From the NCBI GenBank assembly GCA_958296015.1, contig CATQIH010000007.1, positions 62,001-126,000 on the forward strand: 64,000 bases of DNA, given 5' to 3'. The notes beneath the pieces are model-generated. The model was not told where the DNA came from and did no database searches. It saw only the letters and a program-made list of their open reading frames with translations. Shown here one piece after another: positions 55,475 through 64,000 of the stretch. The DNA comes from Cyclobacteriaceae bacterium. GTDB lineage: Bacteria; Bacteroidota; Bacteroidia; Cytophagales; Cyclobacteriaceae. Each line of letters starts with the position of its first letter. Position 1 is the first letter of the stretch. A program made the translations under genes and the position numbers.

Positions 55475-55506
55475 AAAAGCCCCCTCATAGATTGAGGAGG
55501 CTTTGA
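55475..55506. terminator. Bidirectional terminator after RAYT gene
   Basis: AAAGCCCCCTCA and TGAGGAGGCTTT pair around TAGAT with one mismatch, with an A-tract on the left. It lies between the convergent RAYT and lipoprotein genes. Confidence 0.8.
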
Positions 55507-55525
55507 TATATTAAGCAATGGTTGA

Positions 55526-56428
55526 CTATTCTACCGGGTTGGTCACCTTTACTTCAATACGGGCACCATCATTTATTCCTGTAGCGCCTACAATTTCGAC
55601 AACTTTGATCAAGCCGAATCTGCTATCAGAAGTAGTGAAAGCAATAACATTACCAGCTGCCAATTGAGATACTCTCTTTGGATTTGCAGGTGCACCACCG
55701 CTGTTAGCTTCATATTGAGCTTCTATATCATTGCCTTGTCCAGCAGTAATAGCATCAAAATCAGCCGATGTTAATCCAGTCATTCTAAACATTGTAGTGT
55801 TCCGGGTAGTCCATCTGGTCAGGTCGTAATTCGCACTGGTGGTATAATCATCAGGAGACATCAATGATGCACCTAAAGTGCTTCCGTAGAAATAACCAAA
55901 ATCAATCGCTTGTGAGACATTTTCTGTTGAACCTACTACATCATTGTATGAATACAACATTCCGTCTGAAGTGCTATAGAATGTCTTTGATTCCATATTG
56001 GCATTAGGTGCATATACAAGCTTTGCCTCATAAGCAGTTACATTTGTAGGAGCAACTTCTACCTTCGTAATAAGCTGTCTGTTTACGCTGCCTGAAGTGA
56101 AAGTAAGTGTTGCAGTAGCACCTGCCTGCGCATTTGCAGCAAAAACAACCCCAATACTATCGCCTGAAGCCACGGTGTTTGGTGAAGGGATTGAAACAGA
56201 ATTTCCGTTATTAAGTACAGTAATAGTATCATCACTAGCTATACCAAGTACTGGTGTTACATACACAGTAGCACCTGGCGTACCTCTTAATGTATCGTCT
56301 ACAATGGCATTACCATTAAGTGTGATTTCCCCTGGAAGAGGCACTTCGGTATCATCGCCGCAGCTTGCCAGAAAAATAATGCTTGCTAAAGCAAAAAGTG
56401 ATAAAAAATAATTCATTGATTTTCTCAT
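55526..56428 (-). CDS. Lipoprotein of unknown function
   Basis: A 300-residue protein with lipobox FLASC (C23) and an acidic residue soon after. The body is beta-rich and Thr/Ser/Asn-rich. Residues 30-130 look like an immunoglobulin-like domain. It is likely a surface or periplasmic lipoprotein; no enzyme motif is seen. It lies 31 bases after thioredoxin on the same strand. Confidence 0.7.
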   Translation of the reverse strand: MRKSMNYFLSLFALASIIFLASCGDDTEVPLPGEITLNGNAIVDDTLRGTPGATVYVTPVLGIASDDTITVLNNGNSVSIPSPNTVASGDSIGVVFAANAQAGATATLTFTSGSVNRQLITKVEVAPTNVTAYEAKLVYAPNANMESKTFYSTSDGMLYSYNDVVGSTENVSQAIDFGYFYGSTLGASLMSPDDYTTSANYDLTRWTTRNTTMFRMTGLTSADFDAITAGQGNDIEAQYEANSGGAPANPKRVSQLAAGNVIAFTTSDSRFGLIKVVEIVGATGINDGARIEVKVTNPVE

Positions 56429-56459
56429 ACCTGTTTTGTTTTTGAGATTTAGTTGAAAA

Positions 56460-56783
56460 TTAATTGTTTGATATAAAATTGTTTACGCTTGTTAATAGCT
56501 CTCTCTTAGTCATTAGCCCGGCTTTTCTCCACAACACATCGCCTTTATGAAATAAAATCAGTGTAGGAATACTTCGTACCTGGTATTGCAGCGCAGCCGT
56601 CTGGTTTTTGTCTACATTCACTTTGATGACTTTGACTTTGCCCTGCATCTCCTTGGCTACCTGCTCCACAATAGGACTCAACGTCTGGCAGGGACCACAC
56701 CAGTCGGCATAAAAATCTACCAACACCGGGGTCTGCGACTCTTTAAGTAGCGCATTAAAGCTTTTCTTTTTTGCTGTACTCAT
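56460..56783 (-). CDS. trxA: Thioredoxin
   Basis: A 107-residue thioredoxin with the redox motif WCGPC (C29, C32), DFYADWCGPC and the cis-proline loop RSIPTLILF. No signal peptide is seen, so it is cytoplasmic and reduces protein disulfides. Confidence 0.95.
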   Translation of the reverse strand: MSTAKKKSFNALLKESQTPVLVDFYADWCGPCQTLSPIVEQVAKEMQGKVKVIKVNVDKNQTAALQYQVRSIPTLILFHKGDVLWRKAGLMTKRELLTSVNNFISNN

Positions 56784-57097
56784 AACTCATGATTTATTAG
56801 GTTTACATAAACTATACCAATCAGATAAGGTTTTTATATATAATGTAAGTTTTCCAGACAAACTATATAGTTCGTTGATGAGAAAGCGTTAACACCTATA
56901 AACTACCTTAGATTGTATAGTATGATAAAGTTTTTTGATAGCTTGTTGTTCTCAAACAAGCCGAAAAAATTAATGCTGGCTGTTTTTATATGATGTACCA
57001 TAAAAAACATAATTTACCGGTTCATCAGGTTAGCCCTGGGCATCGTAGCTTTACAGCACCAGCACTGCGCTATACTTTACTTTCAAAAAATACGTGA

Positions 57098-59308
57098 ATG
57101 AACACCAGATTACTGAAAAACACGCTGACCGCTATTGGCTTACTATTACTCATTGCACAGAAAGATTACGCCCAGCAAATCACCCTAGAAGACATCTTCG
57201 ACCGTAATATTTTCTCACCGGAAACAGTTCGGGGAATCAACTGGATGAATGATGGACAGTACTACACATCGCAGGTGCACGACGATACCAGCTACTATGA
57301 GCATATCCTGAAATACGACATCACCAGTGGCAACGTGGTAGATACCCTGGTGAACGGAGCCAACCTGATGCTCAAAGATGAGCCAGTAGCCCTCACATTC
57401 ATGGACTATGCCTTGAGTCCGGATGAGCAGAAGGTGCTGCTGGCTACAGAACTGGAGCCTATCTACCGCCGCTCTACCAAAGCATACTACTACCTGTATG
57501 ACATTGCCAACAACACCTTTGAGCCACTGGCAGCAGGTGATAAGCAGTCGTACGCTACCTTTTCTCCTGATGGTTCTAAAGTAGCCTTCGTCAGAGACAA
57601 TAACCTGTTTATAGTGACCCTGGCTGATATGTCGGTGAAGCAGGTGACCCAAAGCGGGCAAAAAAACAAGATCATCAATGGCAGTACCGATTGGGTGTAT
57701 GAGGAAGAATTCGGGTTTGCCCAGGCTTTCTACTGGTCGCCCAAGAGCGATAAACTGGCCTTTCTCACATTTGATGAGTCGGCGGTGAAAGAGTATGACA
57801 TGCAATGGTGGGGTGGGTTGTATCCAACGGAGGACAAGTTCAAATATCCTAAAGCCGGAGAGCAGAACTCTGTCGTAGGCGTATCGGTATATCAGCTGGC
57901 AAAGGATAAAACTACTACGATGGATATAGGCAAAGAAAAGGATATGTACCTGCCCCGTGTGCAGTGGACGCAGGACGATAACGTATTGTCTGTCATCCGG
58001 CTGAACCGTTTGCAGAACCAGATGGAACTACTGCACGCCAATGCTTCTACCGGACAGACAACCACCATACTAACAGAGAAAAGCAAGACCTACGTCGATA
58101 TAGAATTCAACGACAACCTCACGTATCTGAAAAACGGTAAGCAGTTTATCCATAGCAATGAAGAAGATGGCTACAAGCATCTGTATCTGTATGATATGCA
58201 GGGCAACCTGATCAGGCAAATTACACAGGGCAACTGGGAGGTAAGCAGCTTCTTGGGCATCGATGAGCAAAAAGGGCTGCTGTATTATCTGTCTACCGAA
58301 GTCACGCCACTGCAAAGGCAACTCTACACCATCAACATACAGGGAAAGAAAAAGCAGCGGCTTACCAGGCAGGCAGGAACGTATGATGCCAACTTCAGCC
58401 CCGATTTTCGCTACTACATTCAATACTACGGAGCCAGCCAGCAACCTTTGCGCATCAGTTTGCACCAGGCCCCGTCGGGCAAGCAGGTGAGAATGATAGA
58501 AGACAACAAGGCATTGCAGCAAAACCTGGCATCATACAACCTGGGTAAGAAAGAGTTCTTCACTTTCACCACCGACGATCAGGTGCAGCTCAACGGCTAT
58601 ATGATCAAGCCTGCCGATTTTGACTCCACCAAACAATACCCTGTGCTGATGTACGTGTATGGAGGTCCCGGCTCACAAACCGTTACCGACGATTGGATCA
58701 GCCAGCGGGAAGCCTGGTTTTACTTCCTGGCGCAAAAAGGCTATATCGTTGCTTCCATAGACAACCGTGGTACCGGGGGGAGAGGAAAAGATTTCAGGCA
58801 GGTAACCTATGCCAACCTGGGTAAGTACGAAGTGCAAGACCAGATAGCCGGTGCAAAATACCTGGGCAGCTTGCCTTACATAGACCAGAAGCGCGTCGGT
58901 ATCTGGGGATGGAGCTACGGAGGCTACATGACGCTGCTGTCTTTGCTGATGGGTAATGATGTTTTTACGATGGGCGTGGCGGTGGCACCGGTCACCAACT
59001 GGCGGTTTTATGATACCGTGTATACAGAAAGGTATCTGCAAACTCCGCAGCTCAACGCGGAAGGATACGACAACTACTCTCCTATCAACCATGCGGCAAA
59101 GCTGGAAGGCGACCTGCTGCTGATTCATGGTACGGGCGATGACAACGTGCATTTTCAGAATTCTATAGAAATGGTGGACGCACTGGTAGCCGAAGGCAAG
59201 CAATTTGAGTCGTTTTATTACCCTAACCGCAACCACGGGATTTATGGCGGCAATACCCGTATGCACCTGTTCAATATGATCACTGATTTTGTGTTGAAGA
59301 AGTTGTAA
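57098..59308 (+). CDS. DPP-IV-like S9 family peptidase
   Basis: A 736-residue exported serine peptidase. The N-terminal signal (TAIGLLLLIAQKDYAQQ) is followed by a beta-propeller (about 30-480) with SPDGSKVAFVRDNNLFI, and a C-terminal hydrolase. The catalytic set is S606 (GWSYGG), D681/D682 (HGTGDDNVHF) and H713 (NRNHGIYGG). EEEFGFAQAF has the Glu pair typical of N-terminus recognition. It should remove X-Pro dipeptides from peptides in the periplasm. Confidence 0.93.
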   Translation: MNTRLLKNTLTAIGLLLLIAQKDYAQQITLEDIFDRNIFSPETVRGINWMNDGQYYTSQVHDDTSYYEHILKYDITSGNVVDTLVNGANLMLKDEPVALTFMDYALSPDEQKVLLATELEPIYRRSTKAYYYLYDIANNTFEPLAAGDKQSYATFSPDGSKVAFVRDNNLFIVTLADMSVKQVTQSGQKNKIINGSTDWVYEEEFGFAQAFYWSPKSDKLAFLTFDESAVKEYDMQWWGGLYPTEDKFKYPKAGEQNSVVGVSVYQLAKDKTTTMDIGKEKDMYLPRVQWTQDDNVLSVIRLNRLQNQMELLHANASTGQTTTILTEKSKTYVDIEFNDNLTYLKNGKQFIHSNEEDGYKHLYLYDMQGNLIRQITQGNWEVSSFLGIDEQKGLLYYLSTEVTPLQRQLYTINIQGKKKQRLTRQAGTYDANFSPDFRYYIQYYGASQQPLRISLHQAPSGKQVRMIEDNKALQQNLASYNLGKKEFFTFTTDDQVQLNGYMIKPADFDSTKQYPVLMYVYGGPGSQTVTDDWISQREAWFYFLAQKGYIVASIDNRGTGGRGKDFRQVTYANLGKYEVQDQIAGAKYLGSLPYIDQKRVGIWGWSYGGYMTLLSLLMGNDVFTMGVAVAPVTNWRFYDTVYTERYLQTPQLNAEGYDNYSPINHAAKLEGDLLLIHGTGDDNVHFQNSIEMVDALVAEGKQFESFYYPNRNHGIYGGNTRMHLFNMITDFVLKKL

Positions 59309-59506
59309 GCAACAAAACATAGGTCTACCATTTTCCAAAAGGAAGGCTTACATTCAGCATGTAATAAAATGTATTAACTTAAGCGGTATCTACGTTTAAA
59401 AATTCTGATAAAATGACGTAATTCGTTAAACACTTTAAGATATTCGCCAGACTATGTTTTGGCGCATCATAGCTGAAAATTTACCACAATATAAAAAGAC
59501 TCAATC

Positions 59507-60244
59507 ATGGAAGCGTCTATGTCTATCATCCGTATGGTTTTTTACTATGGCACCTTCGTGCTGGCAGGTATTGGAGTATTGTTACTCCTTTACTTATTGC
59601 TCAGACTTGCGACCACCCGCGACCCAAAGGCCAAGTATGATTTCATCAATTTACACGAAAAAAAGCTACTTTTGTACGCTTTCATCTCTTTTATTGCAGC
59701 AGGAGGCTGTTATGTCACCTCTATACTGGCCACAGAGCCGCTGTATATCTTTGTAGGACTCTTCGTATCCATCATGTTCGGGCTGATCCTGGGCGTGATC
59801 ATATACAACTACATGGAATATTATCACCCGACCAGTATGGAAAAGAGGCTGAGGAAACTTCGTTACAAGCCAAGAGTGTCCAAGGCAGGCAACAACATGA
59901 AACTACTAAGCGAAGACGAAGAAGACGTACACCTGGACGAAGGGATGCAGGCGGAAGAAAATATCTTCTCCATAGACTACGACGTATGGGTAGATGAGCA
60001 GAACAACGAAACCAAGATTGAGAAGTATAAAGGCCACCTTCATGCAGAGCAATCGCCTACCTGTGGCTATTATACGTTGCGCGTTGTGCGGGAAGAGATC
60101 GTAGAATCTCCTACCGAAGAAAAGGAAGGCACGCTCATCAAATACTATGAGTGCAGCTACACTAAGTACAAAACCAAAAAGGTATTCAACATTGCCAAGC
60201 TGAAAAAGACCAACAAAGAAGCAGGCAAATCGCTGGTGTCTTAA
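59507..60244 (+). CDS. Membrane protein with cytoplasmic domain, unknown function
   Basis: A 245-residue protein. Three hydrophobic segments lie in the first 110 residues (YYGTFVLAGIGVLLLLYLLL, FISFIAAGGCYV and IFVGLFVSIMFGLILGVIIY). The last 130 residues are hydrophilic, with acidic and Lys-rich stretches. Conserved-looking YDVWVDEQNN and YECSYTKYKTKKV are seen. I do not recognise a family. Confidence 0.65.
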   Translation: MEASMSIIRMVFYYGTFVLAGIGVLLLLYLLLRLATTRDPKAKYDFINLHEKKLLLYAFISFIAAGGCYVTSILATEPLYIFVGLFVSIMFGLILGVIIYNYMEYYHPTSMEKRLRKLRYKPRVSKAGNNMKLLSEDEEDVHLDEGMQAEENIFSIDYDVWVDEQNNETKIEKYKGHLHAEQSPTCGYYTLRVVREEIVESPTEEKEGTLIKYYECSYTKYKTKKVFNIAKLKKTNKEAGKSLVS

Positions 60245-60397
60245 ATTTACAGTACAACCGAGCATAAAAGGAAGTTTTTAAGATTCCCTTTGTATTACCG
60301 GTATGTTGTGTTTTCTCAGTGTGATCGATATGATACCGACAACGGTACGGTCTTCCGTTCCACGGGGGCAGTTTTGCGGCTTCCGGTTTCCCTTCAT

Positions 60398-61186
60398 CTA
60401 TCCGCAACTCAGTTTTCCGCCATCCACCGGCAGGTTGATCCCTGAGATGAATGCTGCTGATGGTGAAGCCAGAAAAGCCACGGCTGCCCCAATCTCTTCG
60501 GGTTGCGCAAAGCGGCCTGCCGGTATCTCGGCTTTCATCGCGCGCTCAATCTCTTCTTCACGCTTTCCCTGCTGCTTTGCCCGGCTGCTGATCAGGCTCC
60601 GGATACGTTGGGTATCCGTAGAACCCGGCAGCACATTGTTGACCGTGATACCATACTGCCCCAGTTCTTTAGATAAAGTCTTCGCCCAGTTAGCGACGGC
60701 TCCACGAATGGTATTGGACACACCCAGACCCGTAATAGGCTCCTTCACAGAGGTGGAAATGATGTTGATGATGCGCCCGTAAGCAGCCGCTTTCATACAT
60801 GGCAGTACTGCTTGCACCAGGATCTGGTTACAGACAATATGCATGTTAAAAGCCTTGACGAAATCTTCCGCCGCCGCCTCATAGGCCGGGCCTGCCGGAG
60901 GACCGCCCGTATTGTTGACCAGTATATGCACCTGTGGTGTGTTGCTCACATACTCATTGATAGCAGCTTTGAGATATTCGGGCTGACTGAAATCGGCACA
61001 TACATACTGATGCTGTTGCCCTTCTGCTGCCGGAAGCTGTGCCTGCATGGCTTTTAACTTGTCTTCGTTGCGTGCCACCAGCGTAATACTGGCTCCCAGA
61101 GAAGCCAGTTCCATTGCGCAAGCTTTTCCAATGCCCTCTGTGCTACCGCAGACAATGGCTCTTTTGTTCTTTAAATCAATATTCAT
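60398..61186 (-). CDS. SDR-family oxidoreductase
   Basis: A 262-residue short-chain dehydrogenase. It shows CGSTEGIGKACA (cofactor loop), NNTGGPPAGP, Ser in IISTSVK, and the C-terminal GINLPVDGGKLS. The usual Y...K dyad is less clear: the expected YAASK is replaced by VSNTIRGAV, so the catalytic Tyr may be missing, as in some 3-oxoacyl-ACP reductase-like members. It is divergent from kynU with 66 bases between. Confidence 0.8.
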   Translation of the reverse strand: MNIDLKNKRAIVCGSTEGIGKACAMELASLGASITLVARNEDKLKAMQAQLPAAEGQQHQYVCADFSQPEYLKAAINEYVSNTPQVHILVNNTGGPPAGPAYEAAAEDFVKAFNMHIVCNQILVQAVLPCMKAAAYGRIINIISTSVKEPITGLGVSNTIRGAVANWAKTLSKELGQYGITVNNVLPGSTDTQRIRSLISSRAKQQGKREEEIERAMKAEIPAGRFAQPEEIGAAVAFLASPSAAFISGINLPVDGGKLSCG

Positions 61187-61222
61187 CTTTAAACCTATTA
61201 TTGAATTAACCGATTAAGCTAT

Positions 61223-61242
61223 TAGCTTATCTTTGAGCTAAG
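61223..61242 (+). promoter_or_regulatory. Possible operator around the kynU -7 box
   Basis: TTAGCT and AGCTAA flank TATCTTTG (61228-61235), an exact TAnnTTTG. A protein bound to this dyad would cover the promoter. The kynU ATG is 17 bases after the -7 box. Confidence 0.45.
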
Positions 61243-61252
61243 ATAGAAAATT

Positions 61253-62521
61253 ATGGAAGAAATGTATGCAAAAGCCTTGTCGTATGACAAAGCAGATACA
61301 CTAAGCAACTATAGAAAGTTGTTTCATATTCCTTGCACAGCTGAAGGGGAAGAGCACATCTATTTATGCGGAAACTCACTGGGTCTGCAACCCAGGAGTG
61401 TTAGAGATTACATAGAACAGGAATTAGAAAAATGGCAAACTCAGGCTGTGGAGGGGCATTTTACAGAGCCAAATCCGTGGCTGTACTACCACAAGCTGCT
61501 CAAACCAGCACTGGCTCACCTGACAGGTGCCGGTGAACATGAGGTGACAGCCATGAACAACCTGACTACCAACCTGCACCTGATGATGGTATCTTTTTAC
61601 CAACCTACCCAGGTACGTTTTAAAATCCTGATGGAAGCCAGTGCCTTTCCTTCCGACCAGTATGCTGTAGAAAGCCAGGTGAAATATCACGGATTTGATC
61701 CGGCAGAAGCTATCATAGCACTCAAACCGGCAGCAGGAGAGGAAACCATTAGCCCGAAGGCTGTGCTGGAAGCTATTGAGCAGCATGGTAGCACACTGGC
61801 ACTGGTACTGCTGCCCGGCATTCAATATTATACCGGGCAGTGGTTTGACCTGCCTGCCATCACTAAAGCGGCCCATGCAGTAGGTGCCAAAGCAGGCTAC
61901 GATCTGGCACATGCCATCGGTAATATGCCTATGCAACTACATAACTGGGACGTAGACTTTGCCGTTTGGTGTAGCTACAAATACCTGAATGCCGGACCTG
62001 GCAATACCGGCGGTGCTTTTGTCCATGACCGGTACGCGCAGGATGTTGATCTGCCACGCTTTGCAGGCTGGTGGGGACATGATGAGGGAGTACGTTTCAA
62101 GATGGAAAAAGGATTCAAACCGATGTACGGTGTGGATGGATGGCAACTGAGTAATGTCAATATCCTGTCGCTGGCAGCGCAACGGGCCTCGCTGGACATC
62201 ATAGCGGAGGCAGGTATTACCCAACTGCGTGAGAAAAGTATCAGACTGACGGGCTTTCTGGAAACCTGTATCCGCCAGATAGACCCCGAGCAAACATATA
62301 TCCGCATCATCACACCTGAACAGCCTGCACAGCGAGGCTGCCAGCTGTCGTTGTTTGTGCAGGAGAAAGGAAGGGCGGTATACGAAAGACTATCGGCAAA
62401 TAATATTATTACTGACTGGCGTGAGCCAAACGTGATCAGGGTAGCTCCCACACCGCTGTACAATACTTTTGAAGAAGTATATCGTCTTACAGACATTTTA
62501 CAAACCATTTTAGCCATATGA
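61253..62521 (+). CDS. kynU: Kynureninase
   Basis: A 422-residue PLP enzyme that cleaves kynurenine or 3-hydroxykynurenine to anthranilate or 3-hydroxyanthranilate and alanine. The PLP lysine is K243 in CSYKYLNAGPG; GYDLAHAIGN and FAGWWGHD also fit the family. Length is normal. It overlaps kmo by four bases. Confidence 0.95.
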   Translation: MEEMYAKALSYDKADTLSNYRKLFHIPCTAEGEEHIYLCGNSLGLQPRSVRDYIEQELEKWQTQAVEGHFTEPNPWLYYHKLLKPALAHLTGAGEHEVTAMNNLTTNLHLMMVSFYQPTQVRFKILMEASAFPSDQYAVESQVKYHGFDPAEAIIALKPAAGEETISPKAVLEAIEQHGSTLALVLLPGIQYYTGQWFDLPAITKAAHAVGAKAGYDLAHAIGNMPMQLHNWDVDFAVWCSYKYLNAGPGNTGGAFVHDRYAQDVDLPRFAGWWGHDEGVRFKMEKGFKPMYGVDGWQLSNVNILSLAAQRASLDIIAEAGITQLREKSIRLTGFLETCIRQIDPEQTYIRIITPEQPAQRGCQLSLFVQEKGRAVYERLSANNIITDWREPNVIRVAPTPLYNTFEEVYRLTDILQTILAI

Positions 62522-63852
62522 ACCAAGACGTTGTGATATTAGGTGCCGGTCTGTCTGGCAGCTTGCTGAGTATATTGCTGGCCCAGCAGGGCAAACAAGT
62601 GCACATGTACGAAAAACGGCCTGACCCGCGAGGAGCAGCAGCAAGCCAGGGGCGCTCTATCAACCTGGCCCTGAGCCACCGGGGCATACAGGCATTGGAG
62701 CAGGCAGGACTGGCAGACAGCCTACGACAAATTGCCATACCTATGCACGGACGTATGATGCATAGTGTAGAAGGTGCACTGACTTTTCAGCCTTATGGCA
62801 CAGCAGGTCAGTATATCAATTCAGTATCCCGGGGAGTTTTGAACCGTCTGTTGATAGAGCAGGCAGCTACCCGGCAGGTGTCGTTTCATTTTGAGCATAC
62901 GTGTGAAGATGTACATCTGGTAGACAATACTATCTTTGTCAGAGACGAAGCTACGCAAAAGATGCAGGAAGTTATTGCCGGACTGCTGATTGGTGCAGAT
63001 GGTGCTTTTTCAGTATTGCGCAATGCCATGCAAAAGACACCACGGTTCGACTACAGCCAGCACTACATTGCACATGGCTACAAAGAACTCACCATTCCCG
63101 CCTCAGCTACTGGCGATTTTGCGATGGAGCCACATGCCTTGCATATATGGCCACGGGGTGGTCATATGCTGATTGCCCTGCCCAACCAGGATAAAAGCTT
63201 CACTTGCACGCTATTTCTGGCATATGAAGGCAATGAATCTTTTGAAAAACTACAGACAGAGGAAGATGTACTAGCATTTTTTAACAGGTATTTTCCTGAT
63301 GCATTATCGCTAATACCTCATTTGACGGACGATTTCTTTACAAACCCCACGTCCGATCTGGTTACTATCCATTGCTATCCGTGGTCTCGGTATCACCACA
63401 ATGTGCTGCTGGGAGATGCAGCCCATGCCATCGTTCCTTTTTATGGACAGGGTATGAATGCTGCGTTTGAAGACTGCCATATTTTCAATAAGCTGCTCAC
63501 CAAGCACGGCACCGATACGGATGCGCTGATTGCAGAATTTCAGCGTACCCGTAAGCCTGATGCAGATGCCATTGCAGAGCTTGCGTTGCAAAACTTTGTA
63601 GAGATGCGGGATAAGGTAGCTGACGATGCCTTTCTGGAAAGAAAAAAGATAGAAGCCGAATTGTACCGGCGCTATCCCAATCAATGGATTCCTCTGTATA
63701 CGATGGTTACTTTTACCGATATACCCTATGCGGAAGCTTTAGAGACAGGCCGTAAACAAGACAGGATCATGGAAGAAGTAATGAAAGAGTTTACTCACCT
63801 TATAGCGTTGACAGACCAGGACTTTGAGAATATTGTGGCGAGGCTTTTATGA
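62518..63852 (+). CDS. kmo: Kynurenine 3-monooxygenase
   Basis: A 444-residue FAD monooxygenase that makes 3-hydroxykynurenine. The FAD-binding start is ILGAGLSGSL, RSINLALSHRG is the KMO-typical loop, and GDAAHAIVPFYGQGMNAAFED is the second FAD motif. The C-terminus is helical. Its ATG overlaps the kynU stop (ATGA). Together they process tryptophan-derived kynurenine towards NAD or energy; no tdo or haao gene is in the window. Confidence 0.95.
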   Translation: MNQDVVILGAGLSGSLLSILLAQQGKQVHMYEKRPDPRGAAASQGRSINLALSHRGIQALEQAGLADSLRQIAIPMHGRMMHSVEGALTFQPYGTAGQYINSVSRGVLNRLLIEQAATRQVSFHFEHTCEDVHLVDNTIFVRDEATQKMQEVIAGLLIGADGAFSVLRNAMQKTPRFDYSQHYIAHGYKELTIPASATGDFAMEPHALHIWPRGGHMLIALPNQDKSFTCTLFLAYEGNESFEKLQTEEDVLAFFNRYFPDALSLIPHLTDDFFTNPTSDLVTIHCYPWSRYHHNVLLGDAAHAIVPFYGQGMNAAFEDCHIFNKLLTKHGTDTDALIAEFQRTRKPDADAIAELALQNFVEMRDKVADDAFLERKKIEAELYRRYPNQWIPLYTMVTFTDIPYAEALETGRKQDRIMEEVMKEFTHLIALTDQDFENIVARLL

Positions 63853-63877
63853 AATATACTTGAAAGAGCTATCAAAA

Positions 63878-63917
63878 AACAAAGGGTAGCATACATATGG
63901 ATGCTACCCTTGTTTGT
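63878..63917 (+). terminator. Terminator after kmo
   Basis: AAGGGTAGCAT pairs with ATGCTACCCTT over an eight-base loop, with T-rich sequence after. The remaining bases to 64000 hold no gene. Confidence 0.85.
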
Positions 63918-64000
63918 TACCTATTTAAGTACCTCTACTACTTAGTTGTAAGTTTAAAAAATTACTAGTTTTATCTGAGCTAAAACTAAAAAGCTTAAAA

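Overview
The window looks like a chromosomal segment of a Bacteroidota bacterium, most likely a Cytophagales-type aerobe. Supporting signs are start regions without strong Shine-Dalgarno sites, -7 boxes of the TAnnTTTG type, a large putative porin, many lipoproteins with typical lipoboxes, MORN and NlpE/META envelope proteins, a two-gene kynurenine catabolic operon (kynU-kmo) and a Ppx/PPK1 polyphosphate pair. I could not run homology searches, so family names rest on motifs visible in the translations.

Layout. 0-6 kb: MoxR-type ATPase/VWA pair, a Schlafen AlbA_2 protein, a PIN-PhoH ATPase and a PRC-barrel protein. 6-31.5 kb: mostly intact housekeeping and envelope genes (rplS, metF, ppx, ppk1, gyrB, miaE, lpxK, Nif3-like, SDR, NlpE/META and EF-hand lipoproteins, sugar-phosphate isomerase-like, GH18 chitinase). 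31.6-36.6 kb: a run of damaged genes (DinB, RhlE-type helicase, nuoL, a possible HEPN remnant) carrying many one-base frameshifts, many of them in homopolymers, plus a large inverted-repeat element and a 43-bp tandem repeat. 36.9-41.1 kb: a truncated NYN gene and two toxin-antitoxin loci whose toxins are reduced to their ends, around an intact M16 protease and two perfect palindromes. 41-49.4 kb: XRE regulator and divergent ABC exporter, a repeat mosaic with another perfect palindrome, then a five-gene stressosome-like operon (RsbR, RsbS, RsbT, ATPase-phosphatase fusion, ATPase-histidine kinase fusion). 49.4-50.8 kb: tRNA-Arg(UCU) followed by seven 14-bp dyad repeats, a terminator and a T4 Rnl1-like RNA ligase. 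50.9-54.8 kb: a second frameshift-rich stretch (FAD oxidoreductase, DUF5615, a hypothetical gene) with antitoxin-like genes. 54.8-64 kb: a RAYT/IS200-like transposase with a 59-bp palindrome inside its reading frame, a lipoprotein, thioredoxin, a DPP-IV-like peptidase, a membrane protein, an SDR and kynU-kmo.

The most interesting parts are the stressosome-like operon, which chains three GHKL ATPase domains into a phosphatase and a histidine kinase with no sigma factor nearby; the RAYT gene together with dispersed long perfect palindromes; the toxin-deleted antitoxin loci; and the tRNA-Arg / dyad-repeat / RNA-ligase arrangement. The frameshift clusters look more like sequence errors than gene decay, because I found only indels, often at homopolymers, and no clear substitution stop codons.
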